NCBI RefSeq assembly: GCF_030811835.1 | Contig: NZ_JAUSRO010000004.1 | Coordinates: 353,809 to 417,808 of the forward strand | From: Variovorax ginsengisoli | GTDB taxonomy: Bacteria > Pseudomonadota > Gammaproteobacteria > Burkholderiales > Burkholderiaceae_C | Direction: 5' to 3' | Length of the DNA: 64,000 nucleotides | Part shown: piece after piece, positions 47,419 through 57,870 of the stretch | Layout of the letters: each line of letters starts with the position of its first letter | Position numbering within the stretch: the stretch's first letter is position 1 | The notes under the pieces: model-generated | What the model saw: only the letters and a program-made list of their open reading frames with translations | The model's database searches: none | Told to the model about the DNA's origin: nothing | Program-made: the position numbers and the translations under genes

Positions 47419-48357
47419 TTACTTGTAGGTGTCCAGCACGGAATAGTCGTGGTAGCGATTGATCTCCACGTCGTCGAGCACAGCCAGCGCATCGCTGGTC
47501 AGCACCGCGAGCGAGCAGTACTGCGAGATCAGGTACGACGCGATCGCGTGGTTGTTGATGCCCATGAAGCGCACCGACAGACCTGGACCCTGTTCGCCCG
47601 ACAGACCCGGCTGGAACAGACCGACCACGCCCTGGCGCTTGTCACCCACGCGCAGCAGCAGGATCTTGCTCTTGCCGTCGGCCACCGGCACCTTGTTCGA
47701 CGGGATGAGCGGAATGCCGCGCCACGTGATGAACTGCGAGCCGAACAGGCTCACAGTCGGCGGCGGCGTACCGCGACGCGTGGCTTCGCGGCCGAAGGCG
47801 GCAATGGCCAGGGGATGCGTCAGGAAAAAGGCGGGCTCCTTCCACACCTTGGTCAGCAGCTCGTCGAGGTCGTCGGGCGTGGGCGCGCCGGTCAGCGGGA
47901 AGATGCGCTGTTCATCGGTGACCTGGGCCAGCAGGCCGTAGTCGGGGTTGTTGATGAGCTCGCTCTCCTGGTTCTCCTTGATCGTCTCGATCGTCAGGCG
48001 CAGCTGTTCCTTGATCTGGTCGTGCGGGCTGCTGTAAAGGTCGGAGATGCGGGTGTGCACGTCGAGCACGGTGCTCACGGCGTTCAGGAAGTGCTCGCGC
48101 GGGTTTTCTTCGTAGTCGACGAAGGTGCGCGGCAGCTGGTTTTCGCTTTCCTTGGCGGTGCAGACGACCTTGATGTCGCCCGGATTCTTGACCTTGTTGA
48201 CGCGGTAGATGCCGGCTTCCACCGGCACCCATTGCAGCAGGTGCGTCAGCCAGCGCGGGCTGATGGTCTCCAATTGGGGGACGGTCTTGGTGGCATTGGC
48301 CAGCTGGCGTGCGGCGTTGTCGCCAAGGGCGGTGGTGCCGCCGACTGTTGCGCTCAT
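47419..48357 (-). CDS. srpI: Family 2A encapsulin shell protein (SrpI-like)
   Basis: The 312-residue protein matches the SrpI-type family 2A encapsulin along its length: AARQLANATKTVPQLETISPRWL, VPVEAGIYRVN, SDLYSSPHDQIKEQLRLTIE, GAPTPDDLDELLTKVWKEPAFFL, TVSLFGSQFITWRG and GLSVRFMGINNHAIASYLISQYCSL. This is the HK97 phage capsid fold, assembling into a roughly 60-subunit cage. ATG 48357 has CGGAG upstream. It follows the XRE gene by 68 bp and precedes its cargo gene by 9 bp. Known relatives house cysteine desulfurase and respond to sulfur starvation or store sulfur. Confidence 0.95.
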   Translation of the reverse strand: MSATVGGTTALGDNAARQLANATKTVPQLETISPRWLTHLLQWVPVEAGIYRVNKVKNPGDIKVVCTAKESENQLPRTFVDYEENPREHFLNAVSTVLDVHTRISDLYSSPHDQIKEQLRLTIETIKENQESELINNPDYGLLAQVTDEQRIFPLTGAPTPDDLDELLTKVWKEPAFFLTHPLAIAAFGREATRRGTPPPTVSLFGSQFITWRGIPLIPSNKVPVADGKSKILLLRVGDKRQGVVGLFQPGLSGEQGPGLSVRFMGINNHAIASYLISQYCSLAVLTSDALAVLDDVEINRYHDYSVLDTYK

Positions 48358-48425
48358 GGAGAACTCCGTGGGTCAAAAAACAAAGAGAGATTGGCCGGGA
48401 GTGTCCGGCGAGCCAGGGTTTCCCC

Positions 48426-48695
48426 TCAACAGGCTATAGCCGCCAAGTTGATGCGTCTGGCCGCTCGGGATTGCTCCAACTGTTCGCATCGCGCCAGCAG
48501 GCCGGCGCCATTGACCCCGAGCGCCAGCGCCAGTTTCTGCGCGGTGACGATCGACGGGATCACATTGCCGCGCTCGATCTCGCCCACATACGAGCGGTTG
48601 AGATCGGAGCGCTCGGCCAGCTGCTCCTGCGACCAGCCGCGCCCCTCGCGCAATTGCCGCACGGCCAGGCCGAAGTCCTTGACGAAGGCCTTCAT
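48426..48695 (-). CDS. Small XRE-family regulator inside the encapsulin operon
   Basis: This 89-residue protein has a Cro/CI-type HTH: GLAVRQLREGRGWSQEQLAE, then RSDLNRSYVGEIERGNVIPS and a closing helix. It has almost nothing beyond the DNA-binding domain apart from a tail with two cysteines, Cys70 and the C-terminal Cys89. Its ATG overlaps the SAT stop (ATGA), and it precedes the shell gene by 68 bp. The placement suggests it tunes the shell and cargo genes; a thiol-sensing role for the cysteines is speculation. An upstream extension to 49160 would fall inside SAT and is not real. Confidence 0.82.
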   Translation of the reverse strand: MKAFVKDFGLAVRQLREGRGWSQEQLAERSDLNRSYVGEIERGNVIPSIVTAQKLALALGVNGAGLLARCEQLEQSRAARRINLAAIAC

Positions 48696-49615
48696 GCCGG
48701 CACCTTGGGTGCCTTCTGCAGGCTGGCCTGCGTGACGCTGGCACCCGGCGCCACGTCGTCGGTGATCCAGACGTTGCCGCCGATGGTGGCGCCCTTGCCA
48801 AGCGTCACCCGGCCCAGGATCGTGGCACCGGCATAGATCACCACATCGTCCTCGACCACGGGATGGCGCGGCAGGCCCTTCTGCAGCACGCCATGGCCAT
48901 CTACCGGAAAGCGCTTGGCACCCAGCGTCACGGCCTGGTAGACGCGCACACGCTCGCCGATGACCGCCGTCTCGCCAATCACGACGCCCGTGCCGTGGTC
49001 GATGAAGAAACCCGCACCGATCCGTGCGCCAGGGTGGATGTCGATGCCGGTCTGTCCATGCGCCAGCTCGGCCACGATGCGCGCGAGCAGGGGCAGCTCG
49101 AGCCCGTAGAGCGCGTGCGCCAGGCGATGGTGGATCATGGCCAGCACGCCTGGGTAGCACAGCAGCACCTCGTCCACGCTGCGCGCCGCCGGGTCGCCGT
49201 GGAAGGCCGCCAGCACGTCGGTGTCGAGCAGCCGGCGCAGACCCGGCAGCGCGCGGGCAAAGCGGCGCACGACCTCGGTCGCCTGTGCCTGCACCTGTGT
49301 CGGGACGTGAACGGTCTCGGTCGTATCGCGCCGGGCGTTGAAGGTCAACTCCAGAAGGACCTGTGCATACAGCGCGTGCAAGGCGGCGTCCAGGGTATGG
49401 GCGACGTAGAAATCCTCGCTTTCGTGGCGCAGGTCCGGCGGGCCGAGCCGCATGGGAAACAGCACACCCTTGAGCCCCTCCAGGATGCCGGCCAGGGCAT
49501 CGCGCGATGGAAATTCGCGTCCCCCGGGTTCGCGCGAGCGCTTTTGCCGATCACGCCATTCGTCGCGCACAGCATGCAGCGCACGCGCGACCTCTCCCAC
49601 TTCAAAATCTGCCAT
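48692..49615 (-). CDS. Serine O-acetyltransferase (EpsC/CysE-like)
   Basis: From ATG 49615 the protein is 307 residues. The N-terminal half is helical (LEGLKGVLFPMRLGPPDL...), longer than in CysE. The C-terminal half is a left-handed beta-helix of hexapeptide repeats (GIDIHPGARIGAGFFIDHGTG and then VVIGETAVIG, GATILGRVTLGKGATIGGN), with the catalytic His in DIHPGA and FIDHGTG. It acetylates serine to O-acetylserine, the acceptor for sulfide in cysteine synthesis. Its product feeds the cysteine pool that the cargo desulfurase consumes. EpsC-type SATs are known neighbours of family 2A encapsulins. Confidence 0.93.
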   Translation of the reverse strand: MADFEVGEVARALHAVRDEWRDRQKRSREPGGREFPSRDALAGILEGLKGVLFPMRLGPPDLRHESEDFYVAHTLDAALHALYAQVLLELTFNARRDTTETVHVPTQVQAQATEVVRRFARALPGLRRLLDTDVLAAFHGDPAARSVDEVLLCYPGVLAMIHHRLAHALYGLELPLLARIVAELAHGQTGIDIHPGARIGAGFFIDHGTGVVIGETAVIGERVRVYQAVTLGAKRFPVDGHGVLQKGLPRHPVVEDDVVIYAGATILGRVTLGKGATIGGNVWITDDVAPGASVTQASLQKAPKVPA

Positions 49616-49635
49616 GACAACGCCCTTGGCTCGGT

Positions 49636-50115
49636 TCAGTCCTGGATCCAGGGCAGCCCGTGAAAGCGCCAGCCGTCGGCCCCCCCGCGCTGCCGCTTGT
49701 CGTCGATCTCCCCTTCGAACCCTTCGAGGACGTTGAACACGTGCGCGAAGCCGGCCTTGGCCGCGGCTTCTGCCGCCAGCGCTGACCGTTTTCCGCTGCG
49801 GCACAGCAGCAAAACGACCGCCTCCTTGCCGCCTTCGGCGGCCACCTTGGCTTCCAGCTCACGAACAAAGCGCGGGTTGCGCGTGAGCGCCGTGCCGGTC
49901 GCCCAGGCCACATGGCGGCTGCCAGGCACTTCGCCGACGAACTTGCGTTCCTCGGCGGTGCGCACATCCACCAGTACGGCCTGGCCGTCCTGCACCAGTT
50001 GCCATGCCACGGCCGGCAACACACCGCCGGCATACGGCAGGCCGTCCTGTGCAGCGAGAGCCTGTGCCGCTTCCAGCGCGGCGGGCAGCGTTATTTCTTC
50101 CTGTTCGACAGGCAT
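49636..50115 (-). CDS. Rhodanese-domain sulfurtransferase
   Basis: This 159-residue single-domain rhodanese has active-site Cys105 in LLLCRSGKRS and the upstream VLVDVRTAEERKFVGEVPGSRHVAW block. It moves sulfane sulfur from donors such as persulfides to thiol acceptors. ATG 50115 is preceded by AAGGAA. It is the first gene of the leftward encapsulin operon, 20 bp ahead of the SAT gene, so it could pass sulfur to or from the encapsulated desulfurase. Confidence 0.92.
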   Translation of the reverse strand: MPVEQEEITLPAALEAAQALAAQDGLPYAGGVLPAVAWQLVQDGQAVLVDVRTAEERKFVGEVPGSRHVAWATGTALTRNPRFVRELEAKVAAEGGKEAVVLLLCRSGKRSALAAEAAAKAGFAHVFNVLEGFEGEIDDKRQRGGADGWRFHGLPWIQD

Positions 50116-50555
50116 GTTCGATTCCTTGGGTCAGAGGCGCCTGCTGGCGATGACCATCAATGTAGAAGCATGGAAACCGAACTCAAACAACCGAAAAGTC
50201 GATTCTTACAAACCAATTCATCTAAGAGCACGCCAGCCTTTTGCACCGCCTCTCTCGCCCCCACCCGCACGCGATGTGACGGGAACTGGTCACGAATTCA
50301 CATGACCGACTTACTATTTTCATTCGTGTCACATATGCATTGGAAAAGAGGCAAGAATTGCCCGGAGACATGCACAGGCCACCATTGAATTACCTTTCAA
50401 ATTGAACGAATGAAGCCATTTCATTTCCGGGCGGGCGTCAGTGTCGGCTCTTTATTGAATGGAATTCCAGTTCCTGTTTGCCCGGTAGGCCAGATGCAAC
50501 GAATTGACGGTCCTTTGACCGATCGCACCTTCCACCCATAACAACCGGGCATACC
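50116..50555. other. Divergent intergenic region between encapsulin operon and cheV
   Basis: No gene is seen. The region is AT-richer than its surroundings, as expected for promoters. On the minus strand TTGAGT (50181-50186) and TACATT (50159-50164) are 16 bp apart and could drive the encapsulin operon. A weak dyad CTTA...TAAG flanks 50205-50226, a possible CysB-type site just upstream. Confidence 0.4.
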
Positions 50556-51539
50556 ATGAGCATCAGCACGAGCAACACAGTTCAAAGCGAAGTCGACGAG
50601 CGCACCAATCTCACCAGCAGCAATAAGCTGGAACTGCTGCTGTTTCGACTCGGCGCGTCGCAGCAATCGGATCGGCGCGAGCTGTTCGGCATCAACGTGT
50701 TCAAGGTGCGAGAGATCCTCGTGACGCCGACCATCACAGCGGTCGCAGGCTCATCGGCCCATATGCTGGGCGTGACCAATATCCGGGGTCAGCTGATGCC
50801 GGTGATCGACCTGTCCGGTGCAGTCGGATGCGTACCCACCCAAGGACGCAACATCCTGCTCGTGACGGAATACGCACGGTCGACCCAGGCGTTTGCCGTC
50901 GAAGAGGTGGACGAAATCGTGCGGCTCGACTGGAGCCAGGTCCTGTCTGCAGAGGGCAGCACGTCGGCCAGCGGACTGATCACCAGCATTGCCCGGCTGG
51001 ACGGCGACACCCACGACACGCGGTTGGCGCAGGTTCTGGACGTTGAGCAGATTCTGCGCACCGTGATGCCACATCCCGACGAGGACTCGAAAAATGACGA
51101 GGTCGACGTGAGGGTTCAACTGCGCCCCGGCTCGGTGATCCTTGCGGCGGACGATTCGATGCTCGCCCGCTCCCTGATCGAGCACGGACTCACGGAGATG
51201 GGCGCGGCCTACGAGATGACGAAGTCCGGCAAGGAAGCCTGGGAGCGTCTCGAGGCCATCGCCAAGGCTGCGGAAGCCGAAGGCAAGACCGCGGCAGAAA
51301 AAATCGCGCTGGTCCTGACCGATCTGGAAATGCCCGAAATGGACGGCTTCACCTTGACACGAAAAATCAAGGCGGACCCCCGTTTTTGCTCGATCCCGGT
51401 GGTCATCCACTCATCGCTCACGGGCGCGACGAACGAGATCCACGCCAAGCGGGTTGGGGCGGATGCCTATGTCGGCAAATTCGTCGCGCAGGAACTGGCC
51501 GAAACCATCGAGCGCATGCTGCTCGCCACACGAAAGTAA
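50556..51539 (+). CDS. cheV: Chemotaxis coupling protein CheV (CheW-receiver)
   Basis: The 327-residue protein begins with a CheW domain (residues about 25-165: LLLFRLG, LFGINVFKVREIL, GVTNIRGQLMPVIDL). A receiver domain follows (about 190-325) with the acidic pair ADDS, phosphorylation Asp in LVLTDLEMPEMDGF and the conserved Lys in DAYVGKF. CheV couples chemoreceptors to CheA and is tuned by phosphorylation. It stands alone here, away from other chemotaxis genes except the receptor gene at 20885. Confidence 0.96.
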   Translation: MSISTSNTVQSEVDERTNLTSSNKLELLLFRLGASQQSDRRELFGINVFKVREILVTPTITAVAGSSAHMLGVTNIRGQLMPVIDLSGAVGCVPTQGRNILLVTEYARSTQAFAVEEVDEIVRLDWSQVLSAEGSTSASGLITSIARLDGDTHDTRLAQVLDVEQILRTVMPHPDEDSKNDEVDVRVQLRPGSVILAADDSMLARSLIEHGLTEMGAAYEMTKSGKEAWERLEAIAKAAEAEGKTAAEKIALVLTDLEMPEMDGFTLTRKIKADPRFCSIPVVIHSSLTGATNEIHAKRVGADAYVGKFVAQELAETIERMLLATRK

Positions 51540-51588
51540 GGCAGGTAAGGCAAATGCAGCCTGACCCTCGCATGGCCGCCAGACCGCC

Positions 51589-52884
51589 TCAGCGCGGCCC
51601 GGCTGCGGCCAGCGCCTGATCCAGATCGGCCAGCAGATCGTCGATGTGCTCGATGCCCACGGACAGGCGCACGGTGTCTTCCGTGACGCCTGCGCGCGCC
51701 AGTTCGTCGGGCGACAACTGCCGGTGTGTGGTTGAGGCCGGATGCGTGGCCAACGAACGCACGTCGCCAATATTCACCAGGCGCGTGAAGAGCGCCAGCG
51801 CGTCCAGGAACTTCGCGCCACCCTCGCGGCCGGTGCCGATGCCGAACGTCAGCACGCCGCTGGACTTGCCGCCGAAATACTTTTGGGCCAGCGCATGGTC
51901 CGGGTGGTCTTCCAGCGCCGCGTAGTTCACCCACTTGACCGCCGCACTCTTCTTCAGGTGGCGGGCGACAGCCAGCGCGTTGCTGCTGATGCGGTCCATG
52001 CGCAGCGCCAGCGTCTCGATGCCCTGCAGGATCAGGAAGGCATTGAAGGGTGAGATGGCCGCGCCGGTATTGCGCAGCGGCACCACGCGCGCGCGGCCAA
52101 TGTAGGCCGCCGGACCCAACGCCTCGGTGTAGACCACGCCGTGGTAGCTCGGATCGGGTTCGTTCAGCCGCTTGAAGCGCTCCTTGTGCTTGGCCCAGGG
52201 AAACTTGCCCGAATCGACGATGGCGCCGCCGATGCTGGTGCCGTGGCCGCCCAGATACTTGGTGAGCGAGTGCACCACGATGTCGGCGCCGTGCTCGATG
52301 GGCCGGCTCAGGTACGGCGACGGCACCGTGTTGTCGACGATCAGCGGCACGCCGTGGCGATGCGCGATCTCGGCGATGGCCGCGATGTCGGTCACGTTGC
52401 CGGCAGGGTTGCCGAGCGACTCCACGAACACCGCCTTGGTCCTTTCATCGAACAACGGTTCGAAGCTGGCCGGATCGCGGTGGTCGGCGAAACGCGTCGT
52501 GATGCCGAACTGCGGCAGCGTGTGCGCGAACAGGTTGTAGGTGCCGCCATAGAGTGCGGTGCTGCTGACGATGTTGTCACCAGCCTCCGCGATGGTCTGG
52601 ATGGCGTAGGTCACGGCCGCCTGACCCGACGCCAGCGCCAGCGCGGCGATGCCGCCCTCGAGCGCTGCCACGCGTTGCTCGAGCACGTCCTGCGTCGGGT
52701 TGTTGATGCGTGTGTAGATGTTGCCCGGCACCTTCAGGTCGAACAGATCGGCACCATGCTGCGCGCTGTCGAAGGCATAGGCCACCGTCTGGTAGATCGG
52801 CGGCGCGACGGCCCGTGTGGTCGGCTCGGGCGAATAGCCGGCATGCACCGACAGGGTCTCGAATTTCCAGTTCTTGAGGCTCAT
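51589..52884 (-). CDS. metY: O-acetylhomoserine sulfhydrylase
   Basis: The 431-residue PLP enzyme starts at ATG 52884. The Cys/Met-metabolism fold is clear: NIYTRINNPTQDVLEQRVAALEGG, LYGGTYNLFAHTLPQFGI, Schiff-base Lys209 in VHSLTKYLGGHG, and VRLSVGIEHIDDLLADL at the end. The length and the DLFDLKVPGNIYTRINNPT block fit MetY/Met17, which joins sulfide to O-acetylhomoserine to make homocysteine, rather than cystathionine enzymes. It adds methionine synthesis to the sulfur theme of the region. Confidence 0.93.
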   Translation of the reverse strand: MSLKNWKFETLSVHAGYSPEPTTRAVAPPIYQTVAYAFDSAQHGADLFDLKVPGNIYTRINNPTQDVLEQRVAALEGGIAALALASGQAAVTYAIQTIAEAGDNIVSSTALYGGTYNLFAHTLPQFGITTRFADHRDPASFEPLFDERTKAVFVESLGNPAGNVTDIAAIAEIAHRHGVPLIVDNTVPSPYLSRPIEHGADIVVHSLTKYLGGHGTSIGGAIVDSGKFPWAKHKERFKRLNEPDPSYHGVVYTEALGPAAYIGRARVVPLRNTGAAISPFNAFLILQGIETLALRMDRISSNALAVARHLKKSAAVKWVNYAALEDHPDHALAQKYFGGKSSGVLTFGIGTGREGGAKFLDALALFTRLVNIGDVRSLATHPASTTHRQLSPDELARAGVTEDTVRLSVGIEHIDDLLADLDQALAAAGPR

Positions 52885-53111
52885 GGACACGTACTCCGAA
52901 AGAAGACGCCACGGTAGCGCTGCGCGAAAATTCAGAATACGAATAAAAATGCGTCTGCATATGCGAAATACGTCTAACAGCTGCGATGCCGCCGTCAAAC
53001 CGCCCCTGCCAACCATCGGCCACGCCCGGTCGGCCTGAACGCCTTCAAGGAGGCAGTCCGCGCCTCGTTAAACTCCGCGCCTCAATCCCAACCAAACCAA
53101 GGAGCGTTCCC

Positions 53112-53462
53112 ATGCCTACCACCCCCTCCGGCCTGCAGTACGAAGACACCGTTGTCGGCGACGGCGCCGAAGCCAAGGCTGGCCAGCACGTGCACGTGCA
53201 CTACACCGGCTGGCTCTACAAAGACGGTGTGCAGGGCGCCAAGTTCGATTCCAGCCGTGACCGCAACGACCCGTTCGCCTTCTCGCTGGGCGCCGGACAG
53301 GTCATCAAGGGCTGGGACGAAGGCGTCGCCGGCATGAAGATCGGTGGCCAGCGCACCCTCATCATCCCGGCCGCGCTCGGCTACGGTGCCCGCGGTGCTG
53401 GCGGCGTCATTCCGCCGAACGCCACGCTCAAGTTCGACGTCGAACTGCTCGACGCGCATTGA
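53112..53462 (+). CDS. FKBP-type peptidyl-prolyl cis-trans isomerase
   Basis: This 116-residue single-domain FKBP lacks a signal peptide and is thus cytoplasmic. GQHVHVHYTGWLYKDG, AKFDSSRDRNDPFAFSLGAGQVIKGWDEGVAGMK and ALGYGARGAGGVIPPNATLKFDVEL contain the conserved active-site aromatics and the FKBP signature. ATG 53112 is preceded by GGAG. It catalyses proline isomerisation in protein folding and sits just upstream of the chaperone genes, but a terminator separates them. Confidence 0.96.
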   Translation: MPTTPSGLQYEDTVVGDGAEAKAGQHVHVHYTGWLYKDGVQGAKFDSSRDRNDPFAFSLGAGQVIKGWDEGVAGMKIGGQRTLIIPAALGYGARGAGGVIPPNATLKFDVELLDAH

Positions 53463-53465
53463 GAG

Positions 53466-53566
53466 ATTGGCTCGCCCCCAGGCTTGCTCGCTTCGCGTAG
53501 CCGCCACCCCCCCTGCTGGGGGCAACTCCAGCGGCCTGGCGAAGCCAGTTCCGCGGTGTTCCTGGC
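53466..53566. repeat. Dispersed Comamonadaceae-type intergenic repeat
   Basis: The stretch contains GGCTTGCTCGCTTCGCGTAG, CCCCCCTGCTGGGGGCAAC and GGCGAAGCCAGTTCCGCGG. These blocks recur between genes in Variovorax, Acidovorax and relatives and can fold into several GC-rich hairpins. Recognition is from memory of such genomes; only one copy is present in this window. Confidence 0.5.
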
Positions 53567-53608
53567 GCAGGCAGGCGCAGGATGAGGCGAATTCAGTGTT
53601 TCCCGCCA

Positions 53609-53633
53609 GCGGCTTGATCAGCCGCATTTTTTT
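53609..53633 (+). terminator. Rho-independent terminator downstream of the FKBP gene
   Basis: A 6-bp stem GCGGCT-TGATC-AGCCGC is followed by A and seven T residues. It ends the FKBP transcript just before the heat-shock promoter of grpE. Confidence 0.85.
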
Positions 53634-53635
53634 GC

Positions 53636-53663
53636 CTTGAAAACCCTGCCGGCAGCCCCAGAT
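53636..53663 (+). promoter_or_regulatory. Sigma-32 (heat-shock) promoter of grpE
   Basis: CTTGAAA (53636-53642) matches the sigma-32 -35 consensus exactly. After 13 bp, CCCCAGAT (53656-53663) matches the -10 consensus CCCCATnT well. Spacing is in the usual 11-16 bp range. The promoter lies 47 bp upstream of the grpE start. Confidence 0.85.
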
Positions 53664-53709
53664 AACCCGTAATCCCTAGTTTTTCGGCCCATTCCAATGG
53701 TTTTTGAGC

Positions 53710-54285
53710 ATGTCAGACCCTAAAAATCCAGAAATGAACCCGCAGACCCTGCAGGGCGAACCCAGCCCGGAGGAACTCGAAGCCGCGCAATTCGCCAACG
53801 AGGCCGATGCCCAGGTCGCATTGGCACAGGCCCAGTCCGAAATCGCCGCGCTCCAGGCCAAGAATGCCGAACTGAACGACCAGTACCTGCGCGGCCAAGC
53901 CGACGTGCAGAACGCCCGCCGCCGCGCGGACGAAGACGTGAGCAAGGCGCGCAAGTTCGCCGTCGAGTCCTTTGCGGAGAGCCTGCTGCCCGTCACCGAC
54001 AGCCTGGAAGCAGGCCTGGCGATCCAGGACGCGACACCCGAGCAGATCCGGGAAGGTGCGGAAGCCACGTTGCGCCAGCTCAAGAGCGCACTGGAGCGCC
54101 ACAAGGTGATCGAGATCGCACCCGCTGCGGGCACGAAGTTCGATCCACACCAGCATCAGGCGATCTCGGTGGTGCCGGCTCCGGGCCAAGACGCCAACAC
54201 CGTCGTGAGCGTGCTGCAAAAGGGCTACACCATTGCCGAGCGCGTGCTGCGCCCCGCACTGGTGACGGTCAGCGCCCCGAGCTGA
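53710..54285 (+). CDS. grpE: GrpE nucleotide-exchange factor
   Basis: The 191-residue cofactor of DnaK starts at ATG 53710. It has an acidic, disordered N-terminus, a long coiled coil (about 35-85), and the GrpE core with [35 protein letters not shown]. The family signature near the end reads FDPHQHQAI and [21 protein letters not shown]. It opens DnaK's nucleotide site and acts as a thermosensor. A sigma-32-like promoter lies directly upstream, and dnaK follows after 104 bp. Confidence 0.97.
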   Translation: MSDPKNPEMNPQTLQGEPSPEELEAAQFANEADAQVALAQAQSEIAALQAKNAELNDQYLRGQADVQNARRRADEDVSKARKFAVESFAESLLPVTDSLEAGLAIQDATPEQIREGAEATLRQLKSALERHKVIEIAPAAGTKFDPHQHQAISVVPAPGQDANTVVSVLQKGYTIAERVLRPALVTVSAPS

Positions 54286-54389
54286 CGCACAGCAAATTCA
54301 CAGGAAATCCCCGCTTCATCCCTTGAATCGCGCTGGGTTATCCACAAGTTCACAACAACATTTTTTTCGCATTCAGGAGAACACTCATC

Positions 54390-56333
<1,944 letters not shown>

Positions 56334-56351
56334 TCCCCTCGCTTGACCTGA

Positions 56352-56385
56352 GGCTGGACCACCGACGGAGGTGATCCAGCCTTTT
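56352..56385 (+). terminator. Terminator/attenuator hairpin between dnaK and dnaJ
   Basis: GGCTGGACCACC and GGTGATCCAGCC form a 12-bp stem with one mismatch around a 6-nt loop, followed by TTTT. It lies 19 bp after the dnaK stop and 45 bp before dnaJ, so it may lower dnaJ expression relative to dnaK. Confidence 0.8.
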
Positions 56386-56429
56386 CCGTTTCCGGACATC
56401 GTCCTTTTCGACCACCGCGACCACCGACC

Positions 56430-57563
56430 ATGGCCACCAAACGCGACTACTACGAAACCCTCGGCGTTCCCAAGAACGCCAGCGAGGAAGAGATCAAGAA
56501 GGCTTATCGCAAGCTTGCGATGAAGTACCACCCCGACCGCAATCAGGGGGACACCACGACCGAGGCCAAGTTCAAGGAGGCCAAGGAGGCCTACGAAATG
56601 CTGTCGGACGCGCAAAAGCGCGCGGCCTACGACCAGTACGGCCATGCCGGCGTTGACCCGAACATGCGCGGCGGACCCGGCGCGGACGGTTTCGGCGGTT
56701 TCGCCGAAGCTTTCGGCGACATCTTCGGCGACGTGTTCGGCGGCGCGCGCGGCGGCCGACAGAGCGGCGGGCGCCAGGTGTTTCGCGGCAGCGACCTGAG
56801 CTACGCGATGGAAATCACGCTCGAAGAGGCGGCCGAGGGCAAAGACGCCCAGATCCGCATTCCGAGCTGGGACGAGTGCGGCACCTGCCACGGCTCCGGC
56901 GCCAAGGCCGGCACCAAGCCCATCACCTGCACCACCTGCCACGGTCAGGGCGCCGTGCAGATGCGCCAGGGGTTCTTCAGCGTGCAGCAGACCTGCCCCC
57001 AGTGCCACGGCACCGGAAAGATCATTCCCGAACCTTGCACGACCTGCAACGGCCAGGGCAAGATCAAGAACAACAAGACGCTTGAGGTCAAGATTCCCGC
57101 GGGCATCGACGACGGCATGCGCATCCGCAGCACCGGCAACGGCGAACCGGGTACCAATGGGGGGCCACCCGGCGACCTCTACATCGAGATCCGGCTGAAG
57201 AAGCACGACATCTTCGAGCGCGAAGGCGACGACCTGCACTGCGTCGTGCCGGTGCCCATGACCACGGCTGCGTTGGGGGGTGAGATCAACGTGCCCACGC
57301 TCAAAGGCGCGGCGGCCATCGATATTCCCGAAGGCACGCAAAGCGGCAAGCAGTTCCGTTTGCGGGGCAAGGGAATCAAGGGCGTGCGCGGGAGCTACCC
57401 GGGCGACCTGTACTGCCACGTGCGCGTGGAGACGCCGGTCAAGCTCAGCGAGCATCAGCGCAAGCTGGTCAAGGAGCTCGACGAGTCGCTCAAGAAGGGC
57501 GGCAACAAGCACAGTCCGACCGACAAGGGTTGGTTCGACAAGGCAAAGGAATTCTTTACCTGA
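56430..57563 (+). CDS. dnaJ: Hsp40 co-chaperone DnaJ
   Basis: The 377-residue protein has a J-domain (1-70) with the HPD motif in YHPDRN and a Gly/Phe-rich stretch [19 protein letters not shown] zinc centre with four CxxCxGxG repeats follows ([32 protein letters not shown]), then the C-terminal substrate-binding domains. It delivers clients to DnaK and stimulates its ATPase. A terminator lies about 38 bp downstream. Confidence 0.98.
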   Translation: MATKRDYYETLGVPKNASEEEIKKAYRKLAMKYHPDRNQGDTTTEAKFKEAKEAYEMLSDAQKRAAYDQYGHAGVDPNMRGGPGADGFGGFAEAFGDIFGDVFGGARGGRQSGGRQVFRGSDLSYAMEITLEEAAEGKDAQIRIPSWDECGTCHGSGAKAGTKPITCTTCHGQGAVQMRQGFFSVQQTCPQCHGTGKIIPEPCTTCNGQGKIKNNKTLEVKIPAGIDDGMRIRSTGNGEPGTNGGPPGDLYIEIRLKKHDIFEREGDDLHCVVPVPMTTAALGGEINVPTLKGAAAIDIPEGTQSGKQFRLRGKGIKGVRGSYPGDLYCHVRVETPVKLSEHQRKLVKELDESLKKGGNKHSPTDKGWFDKAKEFFT

Positions 57564-57600
57564 TAGTCTGTATCGGCCGGTGTGGCCCGAGAACGTGCAA

Positions 57601-57625
57601 AGGGCGGCCGAGGGTCGCCCTTTTT
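57601..57625 (+). terminator. Rho-independent terminator downstream of dnaJ
   Basis: AGGGCGGCC-GAG-GGTCGCCCT forms a 9-bp stem with one mismatch and a 3-nt loop, followed by four further T residues. The remaining 245 bp before prkA hold no gene that I can see, presumably the prkA promoter region. Confidence 0.85.
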
Positions 57626-57870
57626 CGTTGGCGATGCACGGTCTGCACCTGCTCGCGCTTGCGGTGGAACTTTGAAAGTGAGCCAGCATTCCTACTCAGT
57701 TAGAGGCTTCACGGGCTCGGTCTTTGCTTTATGCTGACTGCACGGTTGGTGATCAGGGGAGTTTTATTCACGGCTTGCCGCCGAGCGCTGGCACTGTTGG
57801 ACAAACGATGCAGGCACGGCGGCAGGCTGATCCGGGACTCGTTCCCGTTTGACTCGAGAGAGGTGTCTCT

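Noticed and set aside
57700..57870. Possible sigma-54 promoter (TGGCAC...) before prkA
   Set aside because: TGGCAC at about 57788 is present, but the required GC of the -12 element is not at the correct distance, so the site fails the consensus.
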